Source: Chamaea fasciata (Eukaryota; Chordata; Aves; Passeriformes; Sylviidae). Taken from it: DNA of 64,000 nt. The position numbers were made by a program, and so were the translations under genes. The notes below the pieces were generated by a model, which did not search any database, was not told where the DNA came from, and was given only the letters and a program-made list of their open reading frames with translations. The stretch is taken from the NCBI GenBank assembly GCA_029207755.1, contig JARCOQ010000003.1, positions 94,070,646-94,134,645 of the forward strand, given 5' to 3'. Of the stretch, positions 29,119-40,365 are shown in pieces (position 1 is the stretch's first letter; every line of letters begins with the position of its first letter).

Positions 29119-30175
29119 TAGAAGAAAACTGGCATTCTGCCATCGGTGGTGTTTAAATGTGTGAGGATTTTGTTAGACCATGAATGAGGGAATTCCAGTT
29201 AGTTGGACAGCAATTATTGTAGACACGAATATGGACTTCAGCAGCAGTGCACTCAGAGGGAAGATGGGTTTTGGTTTCTGGCCAAATCTTCCTTGGCTAG
29301 TGCTAAAAGGGTTAATCCTCGAAGTGAGTGTGTGGGAGGAGCCATCAGTTCAGGGTCAGAGATTACTTTAAAAATTGAGCTTTGTGTACAGGGTTAAGAT
29401 CTGAGTAAAGAAGTGCAAAAGCTGTCTTGAAGAGCAAGAGGAACTTATTTCCTGTGACATCTGAAGCTTTTGAAGAATTAGGTAGTAAGGAAGTTATAAT
29501 GTAGCAGGGGAACAATAGAACCCAAGGCAGGCTGTTAAAGAGATTACAGATTACTTACCAAGGTCACTGTTGCCTTGAATGCTTTTCCTATAAAGGTGAT
29601 GTCTAAAACTGAGCTAGCAGTAAGATACCCCAAAGGAGGAGAGTGTTTAAGGAGGAGAAAAGAGATGAGTCAGAAACAGATGCCTGGTGTGTTTAAAGCA
29701 CAGCATTGTCATGAAGGGATATCATCAATATAAACACTATCATCTTTCATTGTAAATTATGTGGTGTTCTTGGTCAAATCTCCCAGCTGGTGGTTTGAGA
29801 CTCTTTGGGGAGTTCTCTCATGTCAGGTCACCCAGTCGGCCCCTACTGCTTTTTGCTTCGGGGATTCTTTTGACCTCACTCTGTATAGAACCATATTATC
29901 AGCCTTAAGAAAGTAAATGAGATGTAAAGTATGTAGGATGAAGGAGAATACAGTCTTTATTGAAAGCAGAAGGGGAAAAGCTTGTATTTTTAATGCATTC
30001 AGAAAAGTTGACTTTGACATTGTAGTACTGAAGGACATTGTTAGCATGAAAGTAAGGTTAGAGCCACTCAGGTATCCCAGAATTTGAAGGGTGTCATATT
30101 TCATTGCATGCGGTTCTAAAATGCTTATTACAGATCTTCTTATTTACAGCTCTCATGTCTCTTTTGAATCTGCAG
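29119..30175 (+). other. ERICH1: ERICH1 large intron, 3' end
   Basis: Intron sequence leading to the acceptor tttgaatctgcag at 30163-30175. An earlier AG (tatttacag, ending 30149) could also act as an acceptor. The 30175 site is preferred because it joins the upstream exon in phase and starts exactly where similarity to ERICH1 begins. Confidence 0.7.
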
Positions 30176-30553
30176 AAGAGGAATATCAAGGGCAAGCCAA
30201 GAGAAAGCGCATTCGAAGGAAGAAACAAAAGAGCAGTTTACAAATCTCTAGTAATTTACATGGAGAACAAACAGATTTGGGAATGCAAGAGACTGTTGTT
30301 CAAGATAATTTACAGATGCAGCAAGCAGACGGTCCCAAAATAAGCAAAAACAAAAAGAGGAAATTGAAAAAGAAGCGACAGAAAGAAAAAAGGAGAGCAG
30401 CTGGCTTAGTAACAAAAGTGACCAGTGTGGATTTTACGTATCAGCCTGACAAAAACAACAAAGAAGAAGCAGCAGTCTTAAAAGACATAGGTGAAAAGGC
30501 AGATAGCATTCTGGACTTCCTGCAGGCAACACAACAAATTTATTTTGCTGACA
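30176..30553 (+). CDS. ERICH1: ERICH1 coding exon, lysine-rich central part
   Basis: This 378-bp exon is phase 1 on both sides, with acceptor ctgcag and donor GTATGT at 30554. It encodes about 126 residues. Two basic clusters stand out: AKRKRIRRKKQKSS near the start and SKNKKRKLKKKRQKEKRRAA in the middle, both good candidate nuclear localisation signals. The second is followed by AGL..K..SVDFTYQP and, at the end, EKADSILDFLQATQQIYF. These match, in order, the KRRRIRK, ISKNKKRKLKKK, AAGLA.KA..VSFMYQPE and EKAHSILNFLKSTQEMYF blocks of human ERICH1 as I recall it. Between the YQP and EKAD blocks the human protein has a long acidic tandem repeat; here there are only about 17 residues (DKNNKEEAAVLKDIG). 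Human ERICH1 is about 443 residues, and this ortholog should be much shorter. Confidence 0.95.
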
Positions 30554-32179
30554 GTATGTACCACTCTTTATCCTTTCTTTTCATGAGTATTACCATGCAG
30601 GGGAAAATGGATATGTGTTTATTACTGCTGAAAAATGGGACAAATCTACTAAAGAAGTATCTCTCTTGAAGAGAGACATGTGAGAAGTAAGGCATGTGAG
30701 TACCTTGTATTTGTCCCACTTTCTGGTATATACATGAATATGTAAGAAGTCACATCAATAGAAAAAAACTGTGGTTCTCTGTCTTTAAAAATATACATGA
30801 TGTTCCTACCTCTTCTCCTAAACATTCCAATGCACTTGGGACAAGTGGTTATAATTCTTTTTCCCTCTGCAAGCAAACATCCAGAACGATTACTTGCTTT
30901 CAGAGAACTTCAAATAAGGGTAGTTGCTATCCTAAACTACTTTCATGGTTAGTATCTCTGAACCAATCTACTTTTAAGAATGTTCTGCTTCCCAGGAGGA
31001 GATTTATTTGTATTCTATAAGGAAATCTAGACAGATAGCATTCAAAGGAACAGGGAAGATACTATTGGCACTGGGAAAGTATATTGGCATGAAATGATTG
31101 GGAATGGGAACTGATGCTCAATGCACATTCCCTAGTACTTTTAAAAGAATTGCATGGATTTATCCCTAATGTCCTATCCAGTGTTCATTGGTCACTGTGG
31201 AGCTGAATGGAGAATATTAAATAGCTTACCTACTTGTATTAGTCCATCTTAAGGCAGAGCTGTCAGCTTCTAGTACCATAAAATTAATCTTTTGTTTACA
31301 GAATTACTGTAAAAACCTTGTTAAGATGACATCAGGGATTTCATGTTAATTTTTTCAAGATTAAACATAGAATTTTCTTTGCTTAATGTTAAATTTTCCT
31401 GCTGCATCAGATCTTCATACTAAGCCTAGCATTTGAAATCTATCCTACTTTCTGGCAAAGGTATTTCCATCACCAAAATTAAGAATTTTACTACTTCTCC
31501 ATATGGCTAAGTAAATGCAAGCTAAGCTACTTGCATTTGCTGTAGTGGGACTCCACAGTGACCAAGCAAGATTGCAAATTCTTCAAGTTCTGCCGTTAAT
31601 ACATGAGCCAGAACAGAAACCTGATGAGTTGTCCACAGCTGTGTTGTATGTTGATTTTTAAGAGTGTTGTTGAATTTCCATCTTTCCTGCAAGTCAAGTT
31701 TAGGTTTTGGCAGTTTTTGACAAACTGACTGGCTCTAGTTTGAAACAAGCAGATTGGAGTGTTGAGCCAGTGAGGACTTCGGAATCCACAGAGAGGAATT
31801 CTTAGGTGAAAGGAATTTCATCTCAAGACGAGATATGATATCTATAAATCAGTGTGACTAACTTGCTTGTTAGACAAATCCCAGTTTATAAATAGATCTG
31901 ACAATATGCTGTTTGCCTTCTCTAGTTGAATGACTTTAGGGTTACTCCCTATTTTTTTTAGATAAAATTGGAAGCCATTGCTTTTAGCTGCATTTTCAAA
32001 TGGTCACACTGGATTATACTTCTGGTACATATGTTAAAAATCTGAATGGGTAAAATTCTGTACTTCTCAGGTGTCTAGCTGGTAAAAAACAGAATTAAAG
32101 GGAGTCTGGTTAAAGGGACAGACAACACATTGTTACTGGAATGGAAGAGTGAATTTATGTTTTAGTACTGTATAAATAA
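30554..32179 (+). other. ERICH1: ERICH1 intron before the sense LTR
   Basis: Intron sequence starting with the donor GTATGTACC. It is AT-rich; I see no exon, RNA gene or repeat that I can name. Confidence 0.7.
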
Positions 32180-32767
32180 TTGGGTTGGGTTTGGCCGAGC
32201 TGGAGTTCATTTGTGCAAAGCGGCCCTTAAAGGTGTTGATAACACACCAGAGTTTTGGCTGCTGCTGGGCAGTGCTGGCATCTTATCAGTGCCATCTCTC
32301 CAATATTCTCCTCCATCAGGGGGCTGGGAACGGACAAGATCCTGGGAGGAGACACAACCAGGCCAGCTGACCCAGATTAGCCAAAGGGATATTCCATACC
32401 AGATAATGTCAGCTCTGATACAAAAGCTAAGGGAGGGAGGAAGAACAGGGGGCATTCATTATTTTACAGTGTTTGCCTTCCAAAGCAGCCACTACATGAG
32501 CTGAAGCTGTGCTTCCCAGGAAGTGACTGAACATCACTCACTGGTGGAAAATAGAGAATAAACCTTTTTTCCTCTTTAGTTATGTGTGTGCAAACATTTG
32601 CTGGTTTTGGTTGGGGTTTTTGTGGTTTTGGGGTTTTTTTAGCAAACTGCCTTATCTCAACCTATGGGTTGGTTTTCATCTCATTTTCTCTGCCGTGTCC
32701 CACTGGAAGGAAAGTGATGGAGCATCTTTGTGGGCACCTGGCATCCAGCCAAGGTCAACCCATTACA
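32180..32767 (+). mobile_element. Solo ERV LTR in sense orientation within ERICH1 intron
   Basis: A roughly 588-bp LTR starts near TGGGTTGGGTTTGGC and ends GGTCAACCCATTACA. Its last 60 bases are the reverse complement of the left edge of the LTRs at 13641 and 48400 (TGTAGTGGGTTGACC side). Its 5' half (GATAACACACCAG, CAGCTGACCCA, GGGATATTCCATACC) instead resembles the family of the LTR at 47953 read on the minus strand. It therefore looks related to both and points the opposite way to the other LTRs. A polyadenylation-like GAATAAAC lies at about 32556-32563. I could not confirm a target duplication (AATAA left, ACAAT right), so the left edge may be off by a few bases. Confidence 0.8.
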
Positions 32768-33261
32768 ACAATGTATGTCCTTCACGGCTGTCTTGCATGC
32801 TGTAATACTTGCTTTTTAAATAAAACCATAAAGGTGCAATACTAGAGTAATTGTTTGCCTCCAGAAGTGCTTTGCAGTAGTTCCACGAGTTGTTCCCTTC
32901 TCCAAATGTGTGTGCAGTTTATAATATATAGTGTGTAGGATGCAAAAACACAGTGCTTTGGCCACAGTACAGTTTCTTCTTCACACCTGCTTTCTCTGCC
33001 AACTTTGAAAATTTGATTCTTCTTGCATTGCTCTCATTATGAATCCTATTGACCTTTTTACTTACTGATTTTTGTAGTTTTTGTTTTACCATTGTTTTAA
33101 TACTTAACAAAAAAATGTTTAACAAGCTACTCTTTAGTACCACATATTTGGTTGTCATTTGTATTAAAAAGGAAGATGCTGTCTTAGGAAAAAAATATAT
33201 AATTAGGAAAATTCTCTGAGTTCACTGAATATTTTTAACATCATTTTCTAACTTTTTGCAG
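32768..33261 (+). other. ERICH1: ERICH1 intron, 3' end
   Basis: Intron remainder ending in the pyrimidine-rich acceptor taactttttgcag. Nothing else was recognised. Confidence 0.75.
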
Positions 33262-33456
33262 AGAAATCAGAATGCAGAGATGCTGGTGTAAATTCAGAAA
33301 CTACCAAAGAGCTCTTACAGTGTCTTGAATTTCGCACCATCTCTTCCTCAGATGTGACTCGTCTTCATCGGCTAAAATCCCTTGTATTGCTGCAGGATAT
33401 TGAGAGATTGAAGGATGCTTTGAAACAATTCCAAGAACAATCTATGATGTCTGCTG
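33262..33456 (+). CDS. ERICH1: ERICH1 coding exon, C-terminal conserved region
   Basis: A 195-bp exon, phase 1 at both ends, with acceptor ctttttgcag and donor GTAAGT at 33457. It encodes about 65 residues. The first part (KSECRDAGVNSETTKELLQCLE) covers the position of the alanine/leucine-rich helix of mammalian ERICH1. The second, DVTRLHRLKSLVLLQDIERLKDALKQF split around Leu and Gln, matches the human DVSILYHMKTLLLLQDTERLKHALEMF block well as I recall it. This is the best-conserved part of the protein and is predicted alpha-helical with a leucine-rich face. No catalytic motif is visible. The exon joins both neighbours in frame. Confidence 0.95.
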
Positions 33457-36400
33457 GTAAGTACTATTCACTCTTGTTCATACACTGATACTTTTGTATG
33501 AACTAAAATTCACACCACTTTCTTTTTTTTTAATTAGGAAGCTGTAAATAATGATGTAATAGTAAATACAGGCTTATACAAGATGTGAAACCATAATTCC
33601 CACCAAAAATACATTAAAATATTTATTTGCCATTTGTTTATAATCAATATAGAAGCTTTTCTGACTTTGCAGCAACTACGGAATACAAGATGATTCAGGG
33701 GTTTAAACCAATATTTTTAAAATCTGAGGTGCTTTAAGATTTAATAATATTTAAAGCATAATTTTAATACATTCCCATTATAGACTTTTTAAATTGTAGG
33801 ATTGAACTTCTTTATCTTGGAGATTTCACTCCTCCAGCTAAGGATTAATTTTACATGCTATAAGAATCAATAAAACCCATTATTTTATTTCTTCCTTGTT
33901 ACCACACGGTTTCTTTAATATACAGACTTTGCAAGCTGAATTTTGATTTACAGTTTTGGTTTTGTTTATAAACAAAGTTTCTAAAAAATACTATTGATAA
34001 TGTAAAAATTTAGTTACTCTTTATAAAAAATGATATTCTGAAGTCATTCATAAAAAGAAAAATTACTGTGTTACTAAATTTTTTTATGCCTGAGGCACAG
34101 GCTCCTTCTGTTCTCTGTTATAACTCCTATAATTTTAGTAGAATCTCTTCTTGTGCAGTTAATAGTTCTTCAAGTGAATATGGGATCAGCATGTAGTCCA
34201 CATGAGCTATAATGATTCATTTTCCATGTAGTCTTCATTTAAAGAGTCATTGCTACTAGTTACTAGAACTTGTGTTGCAGCATCAGACAAAAATCTACAG
34301 GATATACTGAATTATCTGGCCTCCTAAAGAATTTAATCGGAGTTGAGAGCACTCTTAAGTCTTCTGAAGAGTAACAGCAGAGCTGGTAGCAGTGTGGTAA
34401 CAGTGTAATTAAGATCCTAGCCATCGAGGCTTAGCAACAGCATTCAAAGAAGAGACATCTGCTTGTAACTTCATTAAATAATTTACAGCATGATACTGGC
34501 TAAAGATCCTCATCAAGACTGGAGCCTACTGAATGCTGTGTGTTGGACAGAGTAAAGAGAGAATTCCTGCCTGTGCAGTTCAGATCTGATACATTTTTAA
34601 AAGAATGCTCTTAGAGGAGTACATTATGTATTCTTTTAAGGGTAGATATGTAGTATGACATCCCTTAAGGTTCTGATGGATGTTAAGTATCCACATATAC
34701 ATGGAATGAAATCCTTCTGTGCATTTCAAGCCTACAATCTCTGATCTTAATTATAATCACACTGTTTCATTGGACGTAAAACATGTGTGCAAACCAAGCA
34801 AAACTCAGCAGGAATCCTGAAAATGGTATTGCCCTTTATTGAACACACTAATTCATTTTTTCTTGATTAAATCCAAATGGAATTGAAATTACAACATTCA
34901 GGGTATTCTTTGCAGGCCTTATATAACTTTTATACAATCAGTTGGAGTTCTATTGGGTTTTGCAGCCTTGAGACAAGTTGCTGTGTTTACTTTTCTATAG
35001 CAGAAATCTCAAAATGAAGAGAGAAAACAGAAGCAAATTAAAACCCCTAATTTTCCAATGTATGTATTCATCACTTGAAAAAGCAAAAGACAATTTTCTG
35101 AGTGATTTTTAAAATTCAATAATGTTTCTGCTGGTACAGCCTGGAATTGTTTACTCTTCCACTTGATTTTTTTTCCCTAGTAACTGCTATCACTCTGGGC
35201 TCAATTCAAATCTAATTCCAAGTTCACAGTGGTGTAACCATAGAAGTTTATTTTATTTTCATGAGGTACAACAACATAAGAAAGAGGGAAAAAACATTCC
35301 TATGAATTATTAATGGATAATTAAACATCTGCTAGTCATTAATTTTCCTCAGCTGACTTTAAAAAATACATTCTATTTGTAATTCCAGAAACTCAGTGAA
35401 TGAAAACACAATGCTCTGAAATTTTACCTTGAATTAGACCTTTAACTGTACTCTATTTTTTCCCTACTTTTGGCTCAAAATCAGGTCATCTTGTCCATCG
35501 TGGGTTTTTCACATTTTAGTTTTCACTCCCAATGAGCAGGTGATAAGAGTTGTTACAAAGACCTTTGTAATATAATACCTTTCTATAATAACAACAAAGG
35601 TTGTGTTAACAAATTAAAGTTCTTGTTATAGAAAGACAAGTTAGGGCTGTTTATGAAGGTAAAAATGCACAGTACATAGTAGTAAGCTTTAATTTTGTTA
35701 TTACTTTGTCTTATTATCTTGTCTTTTCTTTCTTTATTTTTATGGGGATGTGAAGTACTAGAAGGAAAGGTCATTCCATATTAACATGATAAAGAACCCC
35801 TTGATTTTAGGAAGGTGTATTATTTTTACAAAATAAACATTTTATTCCATGTAGTTCAAGAAACAGTATGTTTCCAATAGTTATGATTCTACTTAAGATA
35901 CCATCATCAAGGAAGTAAAGATGGTTGCTATGTTTTGTTCAGTTTTATCCAGGAAGGGAAGTGTAAGAAAAAATGAGAAGTGTTAAATCTCTTCAAATAA
36001 GTGCACATTCTCCACTAGTAAAAGTTACAACTTATGCATACCATTATGTCTTTCATTTCCTCATATCTGGATGTTATGGTTTCATCCAACTTTCCACTGA
36101 GGTTACCAAGTCCCACTTGGCAAGTTTATGCCTACTGATGATAAATCAGAATAAAGAATTTAGAATAAAGCCGTGGGCTGTTCCAGGTCTGCAGGTTACA
36201 AATTCAAAACTGCTGGTTCAATATCATGATTTGGTATTTCCTTTGCATCTCTTACACTGTTACTCAGATTGAGAATCACAATGCATCCAAAAGAAAAAAG
36301 AAACAATAAATAAATTTCTGTTTTATCTTAAGATCTTAGATCCCAATATTTGCAGTCATATCGAAGAAAGTCCTAACAAGGGTGATGGTAGGGTCTGATA

Positions 36401-37943
36401 AATTTTGCAGGAAAAAGAAAATGCTAAGGAGATTCAGACACAAAAATTATCAACAGTACCTGTTATCTTTTAACCCTTCACTTAAAGGAGAAAAAATACC
36501 TAAAAATTCAATGGTTCAGAGGCACAGGTTTTTCTGTTTAGTTGTCATCCTCCATCAACTTACCCTGTACTTTGTGCTTCAGATATTCCATCGAGTTGCC
36601 TTTGACCTTGTACATGAATGATCAGACAAAGTTGAAGTTGGTCAAGAATGTTCATGTGAACTTGGTTATTTAGAGTGTTACTGTTATCTGTCTGTAAAAG
36701 AGAAGAAAATGTCCTATTATCAGTTCCATTTATTTGGTGGTCTTTAACAAAAAGTACTTACGTCTATCTAAAATCTTCTGTAAGTGCAGGGAAGAGAATG
36801 TTTAGAAGTCACATAGACATGGATTTCTCATGATGGGGCTTTGCTGTTACCTGGTAGAAAGTCCATGACCGTTAGCAAAAGGAAGCCAGAGACCTTCATG
36901 TTCCTCCACAGTGCGGTGGGCAAAGGAGAAGAGCTGTGACTGGAAGTAATGCCCCTTTTGCTGGTTGGAAACTAGCTTTGGAAATGAGAGCTACTTAATT
37001 CCCATTTCACATCAATTATTAAAGCATAGGTGATCGCCTAATTAAAAAAAAGTCATTATCTCCTAATTTATGAACTCATTTATGAACTTCTGCTCATCAA
37101 CTTCATTCTATTACCTATTAACATTTTCCTTTGTTGGTTAGTTTCAAATCTCAAGCATACTCTTCCCTTGTTGCCTAGGAAATTATCACTCATGGCAGAG
37201 CTAGAAGCGTCTTTTAACTGCCTTTTTTTGGAGAATTGTCATTTATATAAGTCTTCATTGCAGGGGGAGGTATATTTTGCAGACCAGATTTAATACAGTT
37301 ACTGTGTGCCAACAATGCAGAGGCTGGATATACAGTGTCCTTAAAATGATGAAATTTATACTTCTTTTTTTTTAATGAATGAGCATTCAAAGAAAAAGAA
37401 ATTTGAAAACTGTATTAGCATAATGTTATAGAATCATCTTAAATGTGATTATTATATGATAAGTACTGCAGGAAATCCTATCATTAAAAATCAATAAAGT
37501 CACATAGGTAATCTCTGAATTAAGAGAGAAGTCATAGCATTTTGAGGCTTTAATGCAGCTATGTGTACAATATGACTCACTCTCAACTGGGGCTTCTAGG
37601 TAAGTTAAATAATGATGTGTGAAATTACTCTCCGGATAGAAAGCAGCTTTGTCCATAAGATCATGTCATTTCAATCTCATTTTTTCTGAATTATTGAATC
37701 ATAACAAATAGGAAATTTCAAAGTGTACGAGCAAAATGATGTCTCATACAAATGAGTGACCTAAAATAAAATGCACTTGCTTAAATAAAAATTCACAGGT
37801 ATTAGGCTTCAAGCTCCAGTATCTGCTCTGGTTTTACTGAAATGTTAATATTGAATGGTAACAGATGTTTGCACAAGTCTTTTTCATAGTCTTCAGATAT
37901 GTCATGCAGGTATTTCAGGAGGAATGTGTTTTCTTTGTTTCAG
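33457..37943 (+). other. ERICH1: Last ERICH1 intron
   Basis: A 4.5-kb AT-rich intron from donor GTAAGTACT to acceptor tttctttgtttcag. Short ORFs at 35973-36272 and 36382-36621 show no family resemblance. No repeat was recognised. Confidence 0.75.
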
Positions 37944-38017
37944 ATCATGCCAAGGTAGCCACATCTCTGTTTCACTACTGGATTACAGATATCCTTCCTG
38001 TGAAGAACAGGAAATAA
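37944..38017 (+). CDS. ERICH1: ERICH1 terminal coding exon with stop
   Basis: The final exon begins right after the acceptor ttgtttcag. Its first two bases complete a GAT codon with the G of the previous exon, giving DHAKVATSLFHYWITDILP-VKNRK and the stop TAA at 38015-38017. This matches the human C-terminus (DHARVISAFFSYWITHILPEKSSD, from memory) at the same exon boundary and with nearly the same length to the stop, which settles both gene identity and end point. It is only 24 codons long, shorter than any simple ORF finder would report; the overlapping frame at 37855-38058 is unrelated. Confidence 0.96.
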
Positions 38018-38190
38018 AGCGTTACCCCTGTGTCCATATGCACAGGATTAGAATTTAAAATACAAACTCTTAACCAAGTAGCAGTTGTTCAGGAAGAGCA
38101 GTGTCAATACACATTCTACACCTTCAGGTAAATGAGTTACTTTTCTGTGTTAAAACTCCAGAAGACAATAAAGGTATAACTACAATGTGA
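38018..38190 (+). other. ERICH1: ERICH1 3' untranslated region (approximate)
   Basis: Sequence from the stop codon to the expected cleavage point, about 15-25 bp after the AATAAA at 38167. The end is inferred from the signal and a following GT-rich stretch (tgacttttgtggtgagttgg). Later AATAAA copies at 38472 and 38762 could give longer forms. Confidence 0.55.
38167..38172 (+). promoter_or_regulatory. ERICH1: Polyadenylation signal AATAAA of ERICH1
   Basis: A canonical hexamer about 150 bp after the ERICH1 stop, followed at 30-45 bp by a GT-rich element. It is the first AATAAA after the stop and so the simplest choice. Confidence 0.65.
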
Positions 38191-40091
38191 CTTTTGTGGT
38201 GAGTTGGTCAAGAATATGGCCTGAGTCTTCAGCTGCATTAATATGTACATTTCACTTTAGGATAAGGGACTTAACTGGAATGATAAAGTCTCCATCTGGT
38301 ATTTTGTTTGAGAAGTAGAGTATTATGTTTTGTGTTTGTAAGTTTATCATTCCTTCCTGGAAGTTATATATTTCTTGACATTTTTGTATATCTGCTTGCC
38401 TGGAAAACAGAGCTATATTTTTTTATATTTAAACCTAAGCAACAATATGTCTGAGGAATATCTTTTTGCTGAATAAACTGCTAAATTGTGGACATAGATA
38501 CATTTCTGTATGTGGGTCATGTAGGTCCTGTTTGGAGTTATGCAGAAACTTAGATGGCATTTTCAGAACTACTCCATGACTGTAACATGCCTGTTACAAT
38601 CCAATGGGTTTCACTGACTTCAGTGTTATGGGACTGGGTTCTCTCTCCCTGATTACTGTGTAATCTGTCTACTGCTGTGTAATATTTCTACAATTGAATT
38701 TATCCAAGTGTAGATACCACAGTAAGTAATACCCATGGTTGTAAAATGTTTTGGAATAATGAATAAAAAAGTGCTTTGTGAGAGGCTCTTCTCTCAGCTG
38801 TATCATTCTTCTGGCAGGTGATATAGAGCAAACCCGTGTCTTAAATCTAGGAGTGCATTAGCTTTGTCATCAGTAAGATAAGGGCAACATATTTAACTCC
38901 TCCAGCATGCGCTTGGAGATACACTACTGGTGAGACTATACAAACATTGCATGGGTTTTCTTGGTTTGTTTCTTCTGTTTCATTATATTGCCTGATATAT
39001 CCTCTTGCAAGGCATTGGTTTAGTGATACTCAACATTTGTAAGAAAAATTACAAATCATCGTACCTCTTTCTCATTAATTGAAGAAATTAAAAGGGGTTT
39101 AGTAATACACCAAATGATTGCAGGTGTGGAAAAACCATTCTTATGGCTAAGGAAGTTTTGTGCAGCTCTGACGAACTTGGGTTTGGTCTGTATCTGGTAA
39201 GAAAGGTGTATAAACCAGACTTTGCAGAGGAGAAACTAGCAGTGTGTTCCCTGTTTTAATGTTCCTGAATTGCTAACACACAGGCTTTGAACTGTAGCTG
39301 TGACTTTTCACTGAGATCCTGTGTGCCTCAGTCCCACATCTGGAGAAAGAAGAAAACATCACTTGAATGTGAAGCACCTAGATACACTTCTTAACTGACT
39401 CATGGGAAATTAATCACTTCATCCTCACTTTAAGGTTTGAATGTCACACAGTGAGGCCTAGGAACTGCAAAAAAAGGATACACAGCAACTCATAAGGTAA
39501 ACATCATCTGTCCTAAACACTGAATCTGAAAAACATAAACGAGGTCATGTAATCAAAGACAGACTTTTGAAACACAAGTACAACAGAGATCAAATTAGGA
39601 CCACAAAAATAACTGTAGCGTCTGCATTTCCTGATACTTAAGTGACTGTGCAGAGGGTGGTTATAGGCCTGCTGCCTTGAGTAGACCCCAGCACCTGGTG
39701 ATTCCTACTCCTTGTCCTTTGGATTCTGGGTTAGTGTACCTGGAGATCTGGATGTCAGTGTAGGTGACTCCAGTTTCCACATTTCCAGGTTCAGACAGTA
39801 GCAATATCTAAGCACGTATCTCAGGGACACACACAGACAACACTCACATGGCTGACTACACAGCCCTTTGATCCCTTGAATAGCAGGACAGCCACTCTCC
39901 TTTCCCTGCCTGGATCCTGGGCCCTCATCCCTGCTCTATGGCTCTCCTGTACACCAGCTAGTCCAGGCTGGAACACACTACCACATGTTCACACACCCAT
40001 CTACAGGCACTCATGCACTCATGTCACAGTCTTGTTTATTGCTTTAATTTCTCTTACTTATTATTTCTCTTTAAGTGCTTGGCCATTTCTC
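38191..40091. other. Intergenic, downstream of ERICH1
   Basis: AT-rich sequence with alternative AATAAA hexamers at 38472-38477 and 38762-38767. I see no gene or nameable repeat. Confidence 0.6.
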
Positions 40092-40190
40092 ATAATCACA
40101 GAATGGTTTGAGTTGGAAAGGACATAAAGATCATCAAGTTCCAGCCCCCCTGCCATGGTCAGGGACACTGTCCACTAGACCTGACCACTC
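40092..40190 (-). mobile_element. CR1 LINE 3' end fragment
   Basis: The + strand begins ATAATCACAGAATGGTTTGAG, then TTGGAAAGGACATAAAGATCATCAAG, TGCCATGGTCAGGGACA and CCACTAGACCTGACCACTC. This is the reverse complement of the well-known avian CR1 3' end (GGTCTAGTGGAAGG..GTCCCTG..CCATGGCAGG...AACCATTCTGTGATT). It is 5'-truncated, as most CR1 copies are. Confidence 0.93.
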
Positions 40191-40287
40191 AGTATTAAAA
40201 TGATTTTTAAAATTCAGCTGAATTTTGGATAGCTGCATATAGATGAGCAGATTTTGAAATCGTTGCCAAACAGAAATATTTTCACAA

Positions 40288-40365
40288 AATCACAAAATAG
40301 GTAAGATTGGAAGGGACCCCCACAGTGGGATCACCTGGTGCAGCCAGACTGCTAAAGCAGGATAA
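40288..40365 (-). mobile_element. Second CR1 3' end fragment
   Basis: The pattern TTCACAAAATCACAAAATAGG, then GATTGGAAGGGACC, GATCACCTGGTGCAGCC and CTGCTAAAGCAGG is the reverse complement of a CR1 3' end from a subfamily other than the copy 100 bp to the left. Both lie on the minus strand and are separated by about 97 bp of non-CR1 sequence. Confidence 0.82.

Noticed and set aside
30091..30175. Upstream extension of the ERICH1 exon (ORF starts with ATG at 30091)
   Set aside because: The acceptor at 30175 joins the upstream exon in phase and similarity to ERICH1 starts there; the extra codons do not match the family.
37855..38058. 67-codon ORF over the last ERICH1 exon
   Set aside because: It is in a different frame; the spliced frame gives the conserved C-terminus and stop.
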